Origin: Microplitis mediator
Lineage: Eukaryota; Arthropoda; Insecta; Hymenoptera; Braconidae
Length of the DNA stretch: 64,000 bases
Assembly (NCBI RefSeq): GCF_029852145.1
Contig: NC_079971.1
Coordinates: 8,673,697 to 8,737,696, forward strand
Direction: 5' to 3'
Positions 1 through 10,958 of this stretch are shown piece by piece. A program made the translations under genes and the position numbers. The notes beneath the pieces were generated by a model. The model was not told where the DNA came from and did not search any database. It saw nothing but the letters and a program-made list of their open reading frames with translations. The number at the start of each line of letters is the position of its first letter. Position 1 is the first letter of the stretch.

Positions 1-569
1 TCTTCAAGGCATAGCAAAGAAGAAAAATAATAAAAAAATAAATGCATTATTAATTTGAAAAGAATCATGAAAATCGCTACTTTTCATATCCCATCATTAG
101 ATGTAATTACGTAAACAATAGTAAATTATGTGACAATGCATGAAATAAGACGATTTTAGACAAGGGTAAGGACTGACATATTACTTAAAGTCTAAACCCG
201 TGCGTTACTCCGCATGCTATAAACAATACTATTCACACCACTTTCAATGAAGCTTCGAGTTCAAATGCCTGGAGCCAGTCAAACTGAGATAATTTAAGAT
301 TGGCCGCCGATGTATAAATTTAACTGTTAATTGATTACAATAATAGATAATTGTTCTGAGGTTCACAACAAACAAATGTGGTTTTGTTGGGGGTAAACTG
401 AAGTCAGAAACGAATGCAGCAAGAGCATAAGCCTTTTCTTATCTCAAAAGACAAAATTTATTATTTTCAACCCATTCATATACATTGATTTTGAAATTGA
501 CTTGTTTCAAATGGCTCATTAAGGCATTAAAACTTATAGTTTCAATTCAGGTGATATGAAAAATTCACT
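1..569. other. 3' flank of the EB-module gene, no gene seen
   Basis: AT-rich sequence without a convincing reading frame. On the minus strand an AATAAA lies at 457-462, about 110 bases beyond the stop codon of the gene that ends at 570, so it is a reasonable poly(A) signal for that gene. Confidence 0.5.
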
Positions 570-3500
570 TTAATTCATATTTTGATCACTATATTTACAA
601 GGTATGCAGTGACGATTATCTACACGTTCGAAAGTCGGCTTGCATTGACATTCATAATTAATACAAACGGAATTATCGGGCTTGCACTGATCACCAGATA
701 GACAAAGTGCACCTAAATTTGGTATACATGATGCGTTGTTTACTACAACGTGATTTGTTTTACAAATGCATATTTTATCTTTTGAACATTTTAGATGCCA
801 TATGTTATTACAGTCAAAACTATCTTCACAAGATTTTCCTAATAATGCTGCAATTAATTATGAACGAAAAGTATTAATAATTAGTGAAATAAAGAAATAA
901 TTTACAAAACAAATAATCACAAAATATTTCTACTAACAAGCTCTGCATTCATTATCAGAGTTTGGTTCATATCCAGGCTGACATTGACAGATATTATTAT
1001 TACAAACGGAATGACCGATCATACATTCTATATTAGTCTGACAGATTCCGCCTAATGAAGGCATACATATTGCATTGTTAATTATAATATTGTTTTCTTG
1101 ACAAACACATTTTTTATCGTCAGAACATTTTGATCTGTCTAAATCAACACAGTCATCAATAGTTGAGCAAGTTCTATTCAGCGGCGCTAGGAAATAATAT
1201 TTAAAAAAAAAATAATTTACGTTACGATTACAAAAGTATTATCTTAAATAATTATACTTACATTTTGCACAACTTTGACGAGAAGTAGCCATGTATCCAC
1301 TTTTGCACTGACATTTATTTTCAACACAAACAGAGTTTTCAAATAAACATCGTTCATTATTCTCACAGTAAGTATCTAAAAGTGGTAGACATGTAACATT
1401 ATTATGTAAAATATGATGTGGCCTACAAGCACATATTTTATTTATGGTACATTTAACATGTCTAAAATCTTCACAATCATCATCATGAGTACAATTCATT
1501 CCAATTGACGCTGAAAATGACAAAAATTGTTTAATTATGGTTCGTGGCACAAATATATAGAATACACGCCCCAGCGGATCCGAATCGTGTAATTACCGTA
1601 ATTTATGGTATTCGGAAATTACGGTAAATTACGGTATTGTACCGCAAATTTGCGGTATTTCACCGTAGAGTGAAGTATTTCACTGTATTACAGTAAAGAT
1701 GCCAGTAAAATGCGGCAAGTTTACAGTAAAATACGGTAATTTACCGTAATTCGGATCCTCTAGGGTAACGAACATTCAAATACATTGTATAAGTAAAGAT
1801 ATTTTTCGTACCTGGTACACATTGATATTGAGGACGTGATATATAAGAAGGTTTGCATGTACAATGATAATTAGTACAAATCGAGTTAAAAAGTATACAG
1901 TCTTCATCTTTTTCACAATACCCACCTAAAAGTGGTGCGCACTTGGTTGGCTTTAATGCCACATAATCGTCCATGCATTCACATTTTTTACTTTGATTAC
2001 ACCGTGCATGGGCTACATTTGCACATTCTATATCATTATTACATGATTCTCCTATATGAACTGAAATTTATTGTACATTTATTAAATTTCGTTATAACAA
2101 AGACGTTGAATTTTGTCTATTAAAATTGTTAAAAATAACACCATAAGTATATTTATACACTGATGAAAATCGTGTTTTCTTCCGAAATACGCTGCGTACT
2201 TGGAATATCCGCAGTTGAGTCAACTGAATTTCAATTGATTCAAAAACATGGAAATTGAAACAAGTTTATAGGGAGGTTTGAATGAAAGACTACGGTTTTA
2301 GGCTTGTTATAGAAATATTTCCGTTAAAAACGATGTATTTGATGAAATGAAATGTGAAATTACAGTAAAAAATAAGAGATGGAGCTGAAGTCGTCTATGT
2401 ATGTGATAAGAACAACTATGAATTTGAAAAGTATACTGTTTTGAGTTAATGGAAATTATTGATTTCTTTCAATCAATTTTGCAAATGTTGTTGATGAAAA
2501 GTTTTATGCAATTATCTTAACTTACTTTTTACTTTCCTCAATATATTATAGTGGTGGGTCAATCATATGATTTACTCAATAATAATACAAATGACTTTGA
2601 AATAATTGGATACCTTCTGGCTACAATGTATTAGTACCGCTGATTAAATTTTATTTAATTTTCAAATGACTACTGGGACTGAGAAAATTTTTCGTTTTTA
2701 TTAAAGAAGCAAACTTTTGGAGCAAGAAATTTTTTTTCTTGGCCCAAGCAACTTTTATTTTTATTTAAGCAATCTATTTTTTCGGAGCAAGAGAATTTTT
2801 TTTTTTGGGCTAAGAGATTTTTTCTTGGCCCAAGGTGTTTTTTCTTTTCATTCAAGACGTTTATTTTTTGGAGCAAGACATTTTTTTTTCTTGTGGCAAG
2901 AAAAAGTTTCTTGGCCCAATTAAACTTTTTTTTGTTCAAAACGTTGATTTTTTGGAGTGAGATGACTTCTTTTCTTTAGCCAAGAATTTTTTTCCGTACA
3001 ATAAGAAATTTTCAATTTCACTTCAAAAATAGATTTTTTATAGCAAGAGAATTTACTGTCGAAAAAAAAAGAGTTTTTGAATCAAGTGTTTCATTGTTAT
3101 TGAATCCAGGAAGAAAATTCGGAAGATAACATTTTTCTTGAACCAAGTTAACTGTTTTTTCTGTGTATCACGGTTAACCTTTCGAGCTCTGTAACTTGAG
3201 TAGTACTGGTCATACAAACTTGGCTCTTATGAACTTTTTTTTTAGCAAATTTTATGCTCTATAAAAGCTTTATACTCATTCTTTTCAAAAAACTTATTTC
3301 AACACCAAAAAATCAAATTGAAACCGAAAAAAAAAATTTTCTTATGTTATTGAAATCAGAAATAAAATTTTTCCCTAATTCACTTGAAAATTTTTTTTAA
3401 GCGGGAATATTTTTTTTTTTTCCTATAAATTATCAGTTTTTCAGGTACGACAGAAAAAAAACATGTCCAAAAAATGAAAACCCTAATGTGAATCTACTAA

Positions 3501-4026
3501 TTTTGTTCATTATTAGATCAATGATGTACTTAATTAGATCTATTTAGACTTATGCATAGATAAAAAGTTAATATCCGTAATCTAGTTATAGATCTTTGTT
3601 GATCTCAACAAAAAAATAAATTAGATTTATGTAAGTCTTTATGACTTTGTCCCAGATCGATAGAAAAAAATAAAAAACATACCGAGCTTTGTACATGCAG
3701 TCACAGCTTCATTAGATTCCAGTCTTATAAGTTTACATATATTATTGCTTTCGCAACATGAAAACTCAAGATTAGTATTACACTATAAAAAAAATTTCAT
3801 TTTTTTTACAGTCTAGTTAAGAAAATTTTTTTGACGACATGCTAATAATTAATATTATTATAATTATTATGTTTCACCATTATATTAGTAATATACTCAC
3901 GCGAGCTCCGTGATAAACACAATCATAGATCTGTCGAATTCCGTTTCCGTCAATAATATCTGATATATTTAAACTGATGTTAACTTTGATTATCGCGAAA
4001 ATGAAGAAACAAATTTTGTAAATCAT
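570..4026 (-). CDS. Secreted cysteine-rich EB-module-like protein, six exons
   Basis: Predicted secreted protein of 416 residues with repeated cysteine-rich modules of the EB/EGF-like type; function not recognised. Exons on the minus strand are 4026-3901, 3782-3683, 2060-1812, 1510-1262, 1186-938 and 847-570. All five introns begin GT and end AG, the phases agree (0,1,1,1,1), and the summed coding length is 1251 bases ending in TAA. Exon 1 starts with Met followed by a hydrophobic stretch (IYKICFFIFAII), a likely signal peptide. Exons 3, 4 and 5 are each exactly 249 bases, bounded by phase-1 introns, and each encodes 83 residues with about 12 cysteines in the same spacing. The last exon is the same module plus a short tail (CKYSDQNMN). 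This is a textbook exon-duplication array. Insect genes of this type are often annotated as EB-domain or prion-like-domain-bearing proteins; an extracellular or immune-related role is only a guess. Confidence 0.85.
1569..1765. mobile_element. 197-bp inverted-repeat element in an intron of the EB-module gene
   Basis: The left end CCCCAGCGGATCCGAAT and the inverted right end CCCTAGAGGATCCGAAT match at 14 of 17 positions. The interior is a low-complexity run of variants of TACGGTAAATTACGGTA. It lies in the intron between exons 3 and 4. Its ends resemble those of the much larger element at 15507-52850 (CCCTGGCGGATCCG), so both may use the same transposase. No clear target duplication is visible. 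Confidence 0.6.
2690..3140. repeat. Degenerate tandem repeat around TTTCTTGGCCCAAG
   Basis: Roughly 45-60-base degenerate units built from GGAGCAAGA, T-runs and TCTTGGCCCAAG repeat about eight times in the intron between exons 2 and 3 of the EB-module gene. A short piece of the same kind recurs near 51115-51165. The short reading frames across it on both strands are low-complexity and not credible as genes. Confidence 0.5.
3165..3480. repeat. Interspersed repeat fragment
   Basis: The sequence from CCTTTCGAGCTCTGTAACT through AACACCAAAAAATCAAATTG to an ATGTTATTG region recurs at about 11975-12085. Related sequence on the opposite strand occurs at 13060-13340 and 49370-49650, marked by AAACTATCAGACTTATC. 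Four or more copies make this an unclassified repeat family. No coding sequence is seen. Confidence 0.5.
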
Positions 4027-4465
4027 TTTTATTTATTTAAATCAAAAACATAAAGAGATGATTTAAAATTATGAAGCATTAAATTATGTAATATTTGAAA
4101 ATTTGAACTGTAAACAACTAATTAATACAGTTGTTAAATCGATTGAATTGTCGAAATTCCAATATTTTTTTTAATGAAATAATTAACATTAAACGTTTCA
4201 AGAAACTCAAAACGATTGAATAACAAGCTATCTGAGTATTAAATTTTATTTTGTTATAAAAATAAAATCAATATTACGGATTTATCAGTTTTTTTACGGA
4301 TTTACCAGTTTTTTTTATTAGTTAATTGTTTGATTGTCATTGAACCTCAGAATGTTATAAATAAGTAACGTTTATGACAATAATAAAAAAGTTAATTGCA
4401 TCAAAATAAAGAAAGCACTTACCGATCTATTACAAGACATATTTTGATAATACCAATGTAATTCA
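4027..4465. promoter_or_regulatory. Upstream region of the EB-module gene
   Basis: AT-rich sequence directly upstream (minus sense) of the start codon at 4026. The promoter must lie here or further upstream, but no TATA or initiator motif stands out enough to mark. Confidence 0.25.
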
Positions 4466-4930
4466 TACTTTTTAACTTCCCGCTAAGAAAATTGTTAATT
4501 TTCAAAAATTCGGGAAGTTATTGGTTTCACCCCGATTTTCGAAAATCGAGTTTTTATAAGATGTCGACGTTTTGAGGTCCTAGGAAGCTATTCTGACTAT
4601 TTTCAGAAGGATGTCCGAGTGCCCCTTGTAGGAAAAAAAATATTGACAACGAGGCCAGTCTTGGCACAATATTGGGCTACCGAGGCTCGGCCTCCCAAGG
4701 TTGATCCGAGATCCGACCAAGTTCAAGTGACGAGTCTTGGTTTGCCAGTCTTGGGCCAAGATTCAGCCAATACTCAAGTGACAAGCCTTGGTTTGCCAGT
4801 CTTGGGCCAAGATTCAGCCAATGCTCAAGTGAAATTGCAAAGAAAATTGTATATATTGCACGTCTCAACGCGAAGCGTGAGTTGTGCTTTACTCTCACTC
4901 TCTCAAGGTCAAGCAATTATCTCGGCTTAA
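4466..4930 (+). repeat. Truncated AACTTCCCGCTAA repeat joined to a duplicated 51-bp unit
   Basis: From 4470 the sequence matches the start of the family seen complete at 61461-62205 (TTAACTTCCCGCTAA, then GTCGACGTTTTGAGGTCCTA and GATGTCCGAGTG). It breaks off near 4618. It is followed by sequence rich in GGTTTGCCAGTCTTGGGCC; this unit appears twice, at about 4738 and 4789, a 51-base period. The reading frame over it is repeat-derived. Confidence 0.5.
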
Positions 4931-5296
4931 ATTGCTTTCATCCGATCGTTTTTGCACTTTGAGTATTAAATGAGTTGACAAATATCAACAATAACACTTT
5001 TTTATGACAGTAGAAACTTTAAAAAACACTATTTTTGCTAGATAGTAAATAAAAAACCGTTTTGAAAAAATATTTCGGTGGACGTCGGGTTGTCTGTATG
5101 TGCGGATGATGTATGTGGTCACGATAACGCCCAAAAAACTTCAATTTTTGAGTCAATTTTTTTTTCATTCGCTTCAGTATCATTCTGAGTAATAGCCTAT
5201 TTTAAATTACCGTCTTATTCAATGTAATTTGATTGAAAAATGAATAAATTCATTAACAGTGAACAGTCTTTCTTATATATCTACATCTGTATATAG

Positions 5297-5392
5297 GGTG
5301 CATTCCACTTGACGTTCACAACACCACGCTCACGTGTATTTAGATAGGATTTTGAAGAGTTTTGAGTGTGTGAACGCTTAGTGGAACGCACC
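5297..5392. mobile_element. 96-bp fold-back element
   Basis: The left end GGTGCATTCCACTTGACGTT pairs with the right end AACGCTTAGTGGAACGCACC, with few mismatches. The next inner bases (CACAAC and TGTGTGTG) extend the pairing. It sits in TA-rich flanks (TGTATATA on both sides), consistent with a TA-rich target duplication. Too short to encode anything; a small MITE-like hairpin element. Confidence 0.6.
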
Positions 5393-5404
5393 TGTATATA
5401 TATA

Positions 5405-7070
5405 GGGGAAGGGGGGGGGGGGGCAAAACGGGGTAGGGTGGACAAAACGGGGTACCCTCAAAATTTTATGAAAAAAAAAAAATTTTTTTTTTTCGTCTAA
5501 TTAGTATAAATCCGATATATTTGCGCATTTTTAGCCCTACGCATGACACCTGGGGCAAAATGGACCAGCCGAAAATCCTGAAAAAATTATTCTTTCAAAT
5601 TTTTATCGTTAAATTAAAAAAAATTTGATATAATTCCGCATTTTTAGCCTTACCCATAACACCTAGGGTAAAATGGACCAGCCGAAAATTTTGAAAAAAT
5701 GATTCTTTTATATTTTTATCGTCAAATTAAATAAAATATAATACATTAATCCATTTTTCGGCTGATTTGTTATAGCTGGGGCAAATTTGGCCACTAAAAA
5801 TATTCGAAAATAATATTTTATTGTTTTATTGATAAAATATTTTAAATAATGCAAAATAATCTGCAATCTAAAAAATCAAAAAACATGTTTTTGGGTTCAA
5901 AATAATGACAAATAAGAAATACAGAATTGTTTTTTTTTATTAAATAGCAATTAGTAATTAAGCTAATCGAGGTGAAACGATTTATTACACTTAAAAAAAT
6001 TTTTCTTGAGTATTATAAAACCAAAAATAGTTGTCAAGAGAAAGAAATACATTCTTAATAATGGAACAATTTAAAAAAAAAAAAAAAAATATCATTTTTT
6101 GGAGGGAGGCTTCTGTGCCCCACAAAAATTTTTTTTTTTGCCTTCGTGTCCACCAATGATGTGAAATGTAATTTTTCTTTATGTATATTACATATAAAAG
6201 ATTCGACTATACTTCCGAATACGGCACATCTTACTTTTGTCTATTAATTACACACAAACTTTATTTTTATGTGTAGAGACGTTACCCGAGCGAATTTGTT
6301 GGCGACGGAGCCGAATAAGCCTAAATTTTTTATGTTTAACTCAGATACACACAACACGTGTTCAAAATTCATAAACCTATCAATTAATTGTTTAATTAAT
6401 TAACAAATTATTCACGAAATTTTGAACTAAATATGCCACTAATTCACCAATAACAATCTTTAACGAATGAATTCGTTAGACACCGAACAATGTTAGGTTT
6501 CATCCCAGATGTGATGGTGGAATCATCAGTGAGGCACCTCCATCACATCCTGCCTTATACCTAACACTGAAGTTACCATAAAATTATCAATGGGTTGAAC
6601 CTACACGCCACCGTCCTTCTTACGGTTTGAATAAAATTAATTATTAGTATTTTAATTTTAATTTAGCTATTGATAATTGATCAATTAGCAGCGCCATCTA
6701 TGTGCACGTATTCCAACATAATCGCATCTATTCGTCCGTATCGCCAACTCAGACAAATTGCGCTGGGTTTTATATGTTATTAGGGTTATTACGCCGTATT
6801 TTATGAAGTAATTGATGATATGCCGTATTCGGAAGTATAGCCAAAGATTCAAGTAATAAAATTTGATCAATTTTCAGAAATTTTTTTTTTCAATTTTTTT
6901 TAAGGGTACCCCGTTTTGCCCGCCAAAAATAAAAATTTTATTTTTTAACGGCAGCTAAAAATTTTGTCTATTTACCTCGAATATCACTAAAAACAAAAAG
7001 ATTTAGCGTATTTTAGTCCTCGAAAACTTAGTATTTCCTTAGGTACCCCCTTTTGCCCCCCCCCTCCCCT
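5405..7070. mobile_element. 1.7-kb element with G-rich inverted ends
   Basis: The left end GGGGAAGGGGGGG followed by GCAAAACGGGGTA is mirrored at 7030-7070 by TACCCCCTTTTGCCCCC and CCTCCCCT. Both ends abut TATATA tracts. Inside the left end, short degenerate repeats of GGGGCAAAATGGACCAGCC recur at about 5550, 5670 and 5780. No transposase reading frame is visible, so it is non-autonomous. Confidence 0.6.
6207..6840. mobile_element. 634-bp element nested in the G-ended element
   Basis: A perfect 20-base terminal inverted repeat bounds it: CTATACTTCCGAATACGGCA at 6207 and its reverse complement ending at 6840. It lies wholly inside the 5405-7070 element, so it arrived later. No coding sequence. 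The short frames here run through the ends. Confidence 0.65.
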
Positions 7071-8374
7071 ATATATATATATATAAATTAAAAAATAGTT
7101 CAATCTTTGGCCACACATGGACGCGGAAAAATAAATACTATTCGCAGGAAAATTTGAAACAAATTTTTTCTTTTATTTTATTTAATACTTTTACGGAGTA
7201 TTTATATGCTTGAATATTGAGCAACTGATTAATGATTAACGATTATTTTTGTCATAAAATGAGCGTTGAGACGTGCACTTTTGGATTTTCCAAACTTTTT
7301 TAAATTTATTCGTGCTTCCCGCCATTTTTTTATTATTATTTTATTATTCCATAATAAATGAGCATTATGAGTCGTGCACTTTTGGATTTTCCAAATTTTT
7401 TTATACTTCTTCATTAATTAAAATAAAATATTAAAGGTCCGAAAATAAAGCACTGGCCACAAATAGTACTTCTACCCTAATTTAGTACATTTAATTTAAT
7501 CGATTAATACACATTGAGCTTTTTAAATTCATATAGAATTATTAAATAACGATTCATACAAATTATTTAAATATGATCAATCCGCCAAAACACTCACATG
7601 ATAATGGTAAATACAAAGGGGAAGTCTATAATACCGACTGTCAGTACAACTTAGAAAATTTTATGAAAAATGGTCTTTCGCATAAAATGCAATTCACAAG
7701 AATTTCCGTTCATAGTTTAAATATTTCGGAGGTATTTGATTTCTAAAATATTGTCCTTCTAAATATCAGGAGACACGGTAGTGTTTCGCGCCAAGTACAC
7801 GTTCAAACACATGCATATGTGTGAAGTGTCATGGCGCGAGCCTATCGTGTATCTATACTATACCGTAGACATAGTGGTTTTTGGCTCTTTTTAGCTCTCA
7901 TTGTTAATTCTTTATTACGAAAGAATGAATATTTAAATTCTGAGTATGTGTTGATATGGAGATTAGAAATTCGACGTTTTTGACGAGGTAATAATTTCGT
8001 CACTGTGAATTATGAACCATCTTTATTTTTTACATTTGAAACTGTGATTTTCTAAAGTTGGTATACTTCTGAAATTTATACTTTTGAAGGTTTGCCTGCA
8101 AGCCGTTGTTATATCTTCTGTAGAAATATTAAAAAAACAGTAATAAAAATACGTTAAATAGAAATTATTAATAAACAGAAAAATATAGTTTGAAAAAAAA
8201 AAAAACAAAGGATTTTCGAAAATAAATTACAGATTTATATTTCAAATTTCAAATTTAAAATCAAAAATAGTAAAATTACAGGTAAAAATTAAATTATGGT
8301 TATGAGCTTTCTATAATTAAATTTTATAGAATTATGGAATAAATGATAATATTTTGCGCCACAATACTATAAAT
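7071..8374. other. Region upstream of the zinc-finger gene, no gene seen
   Basis: AT-rich. A direct duplication of about 100 bp shares GTGCACTTTTGGATTTTCC at about 7274 and 7375. A fold-back of about 80 bp lies at 7772-7853 (ACACGGTAG... TTTCGCGCCA against TGGCGCGAGCCTATCGTGT). Promoter or 5' untranslated exons of the gene starting at 8375 may lie here but cannot be fixed. Confidence 0.35.
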
Positions 8375-10958
8375 ATGTGTGATGATAACTACAATAGTAA
8401 AATATATTTAAATAATATGGAAGTAGGTGTTGACCAAACAAGAATTGGAGTGATACATAATTCTGGAAATTTATCATCGTACGATGAAGTGAATTGGCTA
8501 GTTAATGATTATTTAAATCATGTGGTAGGAAATATTGGAAAAATTTCGAATAATAGTACTTCTGATTTGAAATCTCCAAGTTTAATTACTCATGATAAAC
8601 ATTGTTTTACTCCGCCTCCTTGGGATGCTGATGCTGTTTTACAAGTGCTTGGACAAAATTCAGGATCTGACAATACTAATACTGATGATAGAATCAAATT
8701 AATTGATAATCAAGAGAAATCAGCTCCTGAAATTTATGATAATGATCTAATAAAAAGACATGAAACTGTAAATTATTCTATGATCATTGATGATGAAAAT
8801 ACCAATAATAATTATTTTCAGTTACCATCAAATATGCCAGTAGCATTGACAGATCAAATATATACTATTCAGACATCACAAAAATTGCCAGATTTATACA
8901 GTGGAATTAATCAAAATTTATGTCAAGGACAACAAATTGTAGATTTTTCGAGTTCCATGAATCAAATTGGACAATTAATTTCTGCAGCTCCTTATTTAGT
9001 TCCAAATGTTTGCTTTCCAATAAGTCATTTTGTATTTATTCCATGTTTTTATTTTTTAATGCCTATTAATGGCATTATGACTCCACAAGCTTCTATATTA
9101 AACAACACAATATTGAAACCCGAAGATAGTAATGGTAACACAGAAACCACAGAGAATAAATCTATTAAAGCAAGTGATGAAAATCTAACTGATCAAACTA
9201 CCACGAAGTTTATTACTAACGAAATGCAGCCGATAGTTTTGATTGAAAAAGTAAGAATAAGTCAGGTATCATCATTGTTTCTATTAAATATTTTTGAATG
9301 CCAATAAATATCGTCTTTTAATTATAGATTGATTCGAAATCATTGCTGGATAATGCACATTCTATTTCTTCTTATGTTAGTAAGAAAAAAAATAAATCGT
9401 CATTAGCTAAAACATTATCTTCACGAAAACCAATTTCTAACAGTAATTATTTTTATTTTAAAATAATCTCGATATATGTTAACTCTGTCATAAGTAATAC
9501 TATCAAACATAAAACTCTACAGTCAAAGTTACGGCACCAAATAAGTTTATACAATTTATAGGAAATTTCATATAGAATATGATAAAATGAGATAGCACGG
9601 CGAATTATGGGTTGGGTTTAAACCCAAACTCTCAAAACATCGATTTATCACAATGAAATCACTACCGAGAAAAAATACCATCATTAAAAATCTCTACCAT
9701 CAAAAATCTTCTATGTTATCAACCATTTTGAACGATCTTTGATAAATTCCAAGCAACACATAAAAGAATTGTTGGCTTTTTTTTTAATTTAAGTTAACCA
9801 TTAATTACATTATAACAAAGTGTTGCCTCAAATTTAACAAAAAATCGAAAAAATTTAGAGGCATCATTTCGCGCTGGAGGTGGGCAATTTTTTTGTGCCG
9901 CTTGGGATATTTTGAATTTAAGTGTTTATTCTTGGTAGTGAATTGTCCGAGTAAAAAAAATCCGTTTCAAAAAGATTCCAGAAAAGTTCGACATGTGGAA
10001 CTTCTAAACTTGAGACAGATTAGACCGTCGAGCGAAACTTTTTTAATTTTGAAAGTAAAAAAAAAAAGTTTTTCTAGAACTTTATATGGGCGAATTTTAA
10101 GTCAAAAAAGAACGTTTTTAAAACCTCGATTTTACCCTCGTTTTAAAAAAGCTTTCATTAGAAACCAATAGCCTCATAAAAATAAAAAAATGCTCATAAA
10201 AAGCTCCAAATTAGAGGTTTTTAAGCTTTTTGGAAACAAGGATAAAATGTAGTAAAAATACGTTTTGAGAAATATGTTTTAAAAACGTTATTTTTTTACT
10301 CAAAATTTGCTCATATACAGTTCTAGAAAAAATTCTTTTTTACTATAAAAATTACAAAAGTTCAAAACAAGTTTCACTCAAAGTTCTAATCTGTCCAAAG
10401 TTTAGAAGTCCCACATCAAACTTTTTTGGAATCTTTTTGGAACGAATTTTTTTTTTACACAGGTGCTGGAGGTTTTATTGTGACAGATTTTTTCATTGAG
10501 AGAGTTTCGGAAATTGTGGATAATTTATTGGAAAGATTTTTTTTGATAGACGGACTTTGACTCTGTACGGTTTTATTTTTAGTAGGGCCTCTTACGGCAG
10601 AGTTGTAAATGCGCAATATGATATGGTTTATGTTTCAGATATTTCTTTAATACATAAACATTCTCTAGATATTTGTAAGAAATCATACATATGCAAATAT
10701 TGTAGCCATGCAGTTAAAACATTATCACAACTAACTATTCATACTAGAATGCATACTGGGGAAAAACCATTCAAGTGTTATGAATGTTCCTTCGCAACTG
10801 CTTACTCAAGCAGCCTGTCAAATCACATTCGTAGACACACTGGTGAAAAACGGTTCGAATGCCGTGATTGTCAATCAAGATTTGTTACTTCATCTAGTTT
10901 AAAGAATCACAGGCGTAATAAAAATTCATGTTTTTCTGAAAAAACACGTAATCGGTAA
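8375..10958 (+). CDS. C2H2 zinc-finger protein, three coding exons
   Basis: Predicted nuclear DNA-binding protein of 436 residues from exons 8375-9250, 9328-9442 and 10639-10958. Introns are GT-AG (GTAAGA...ATTATAG and GTAATT...TTTCAG) with phases 0 and 1, and the joined length, 1311 bases, ends in TAA. The ATG at 8375 is the first in frame after an in-frame TAG at 8327; a 5' non-coding exon is possible. The first 330 residues are acidic and Asn/Ser-rich without a recognised domain; residues near 309-330 are Lys/Ser-rich. The C-terminal 90 residues hold three fingers: Cys349/Cys352/His365/His369, Cys377/Cys380/His393/His397 and Cys405/Cys408/His421/Cys428, joined by TGEKPF-type linkers. The third finger ends in Cys rather than His. 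An AATAAA at 11647 is a possible poly(A) signal. No orthologue recognised; transcription factor is an inference from the fingers. Confidence 0.8.
9951..10460. mobile_element. Inverted-repeat element in the zinc-finger gene's second intron
   Basis: Long inverted ends of about 100 bases: GTAAAAAAAATCCGTTTCAA with GATTCCAGAAAAGTTCGACA on the left, and the mirror GGAATCTTTTTGGAACGAA to TTTTACAC on the right. The same family, better preserved, interrupts the BEN-domain gene at 40992-41697. No reading frame of its own. Confidence 0.65.
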
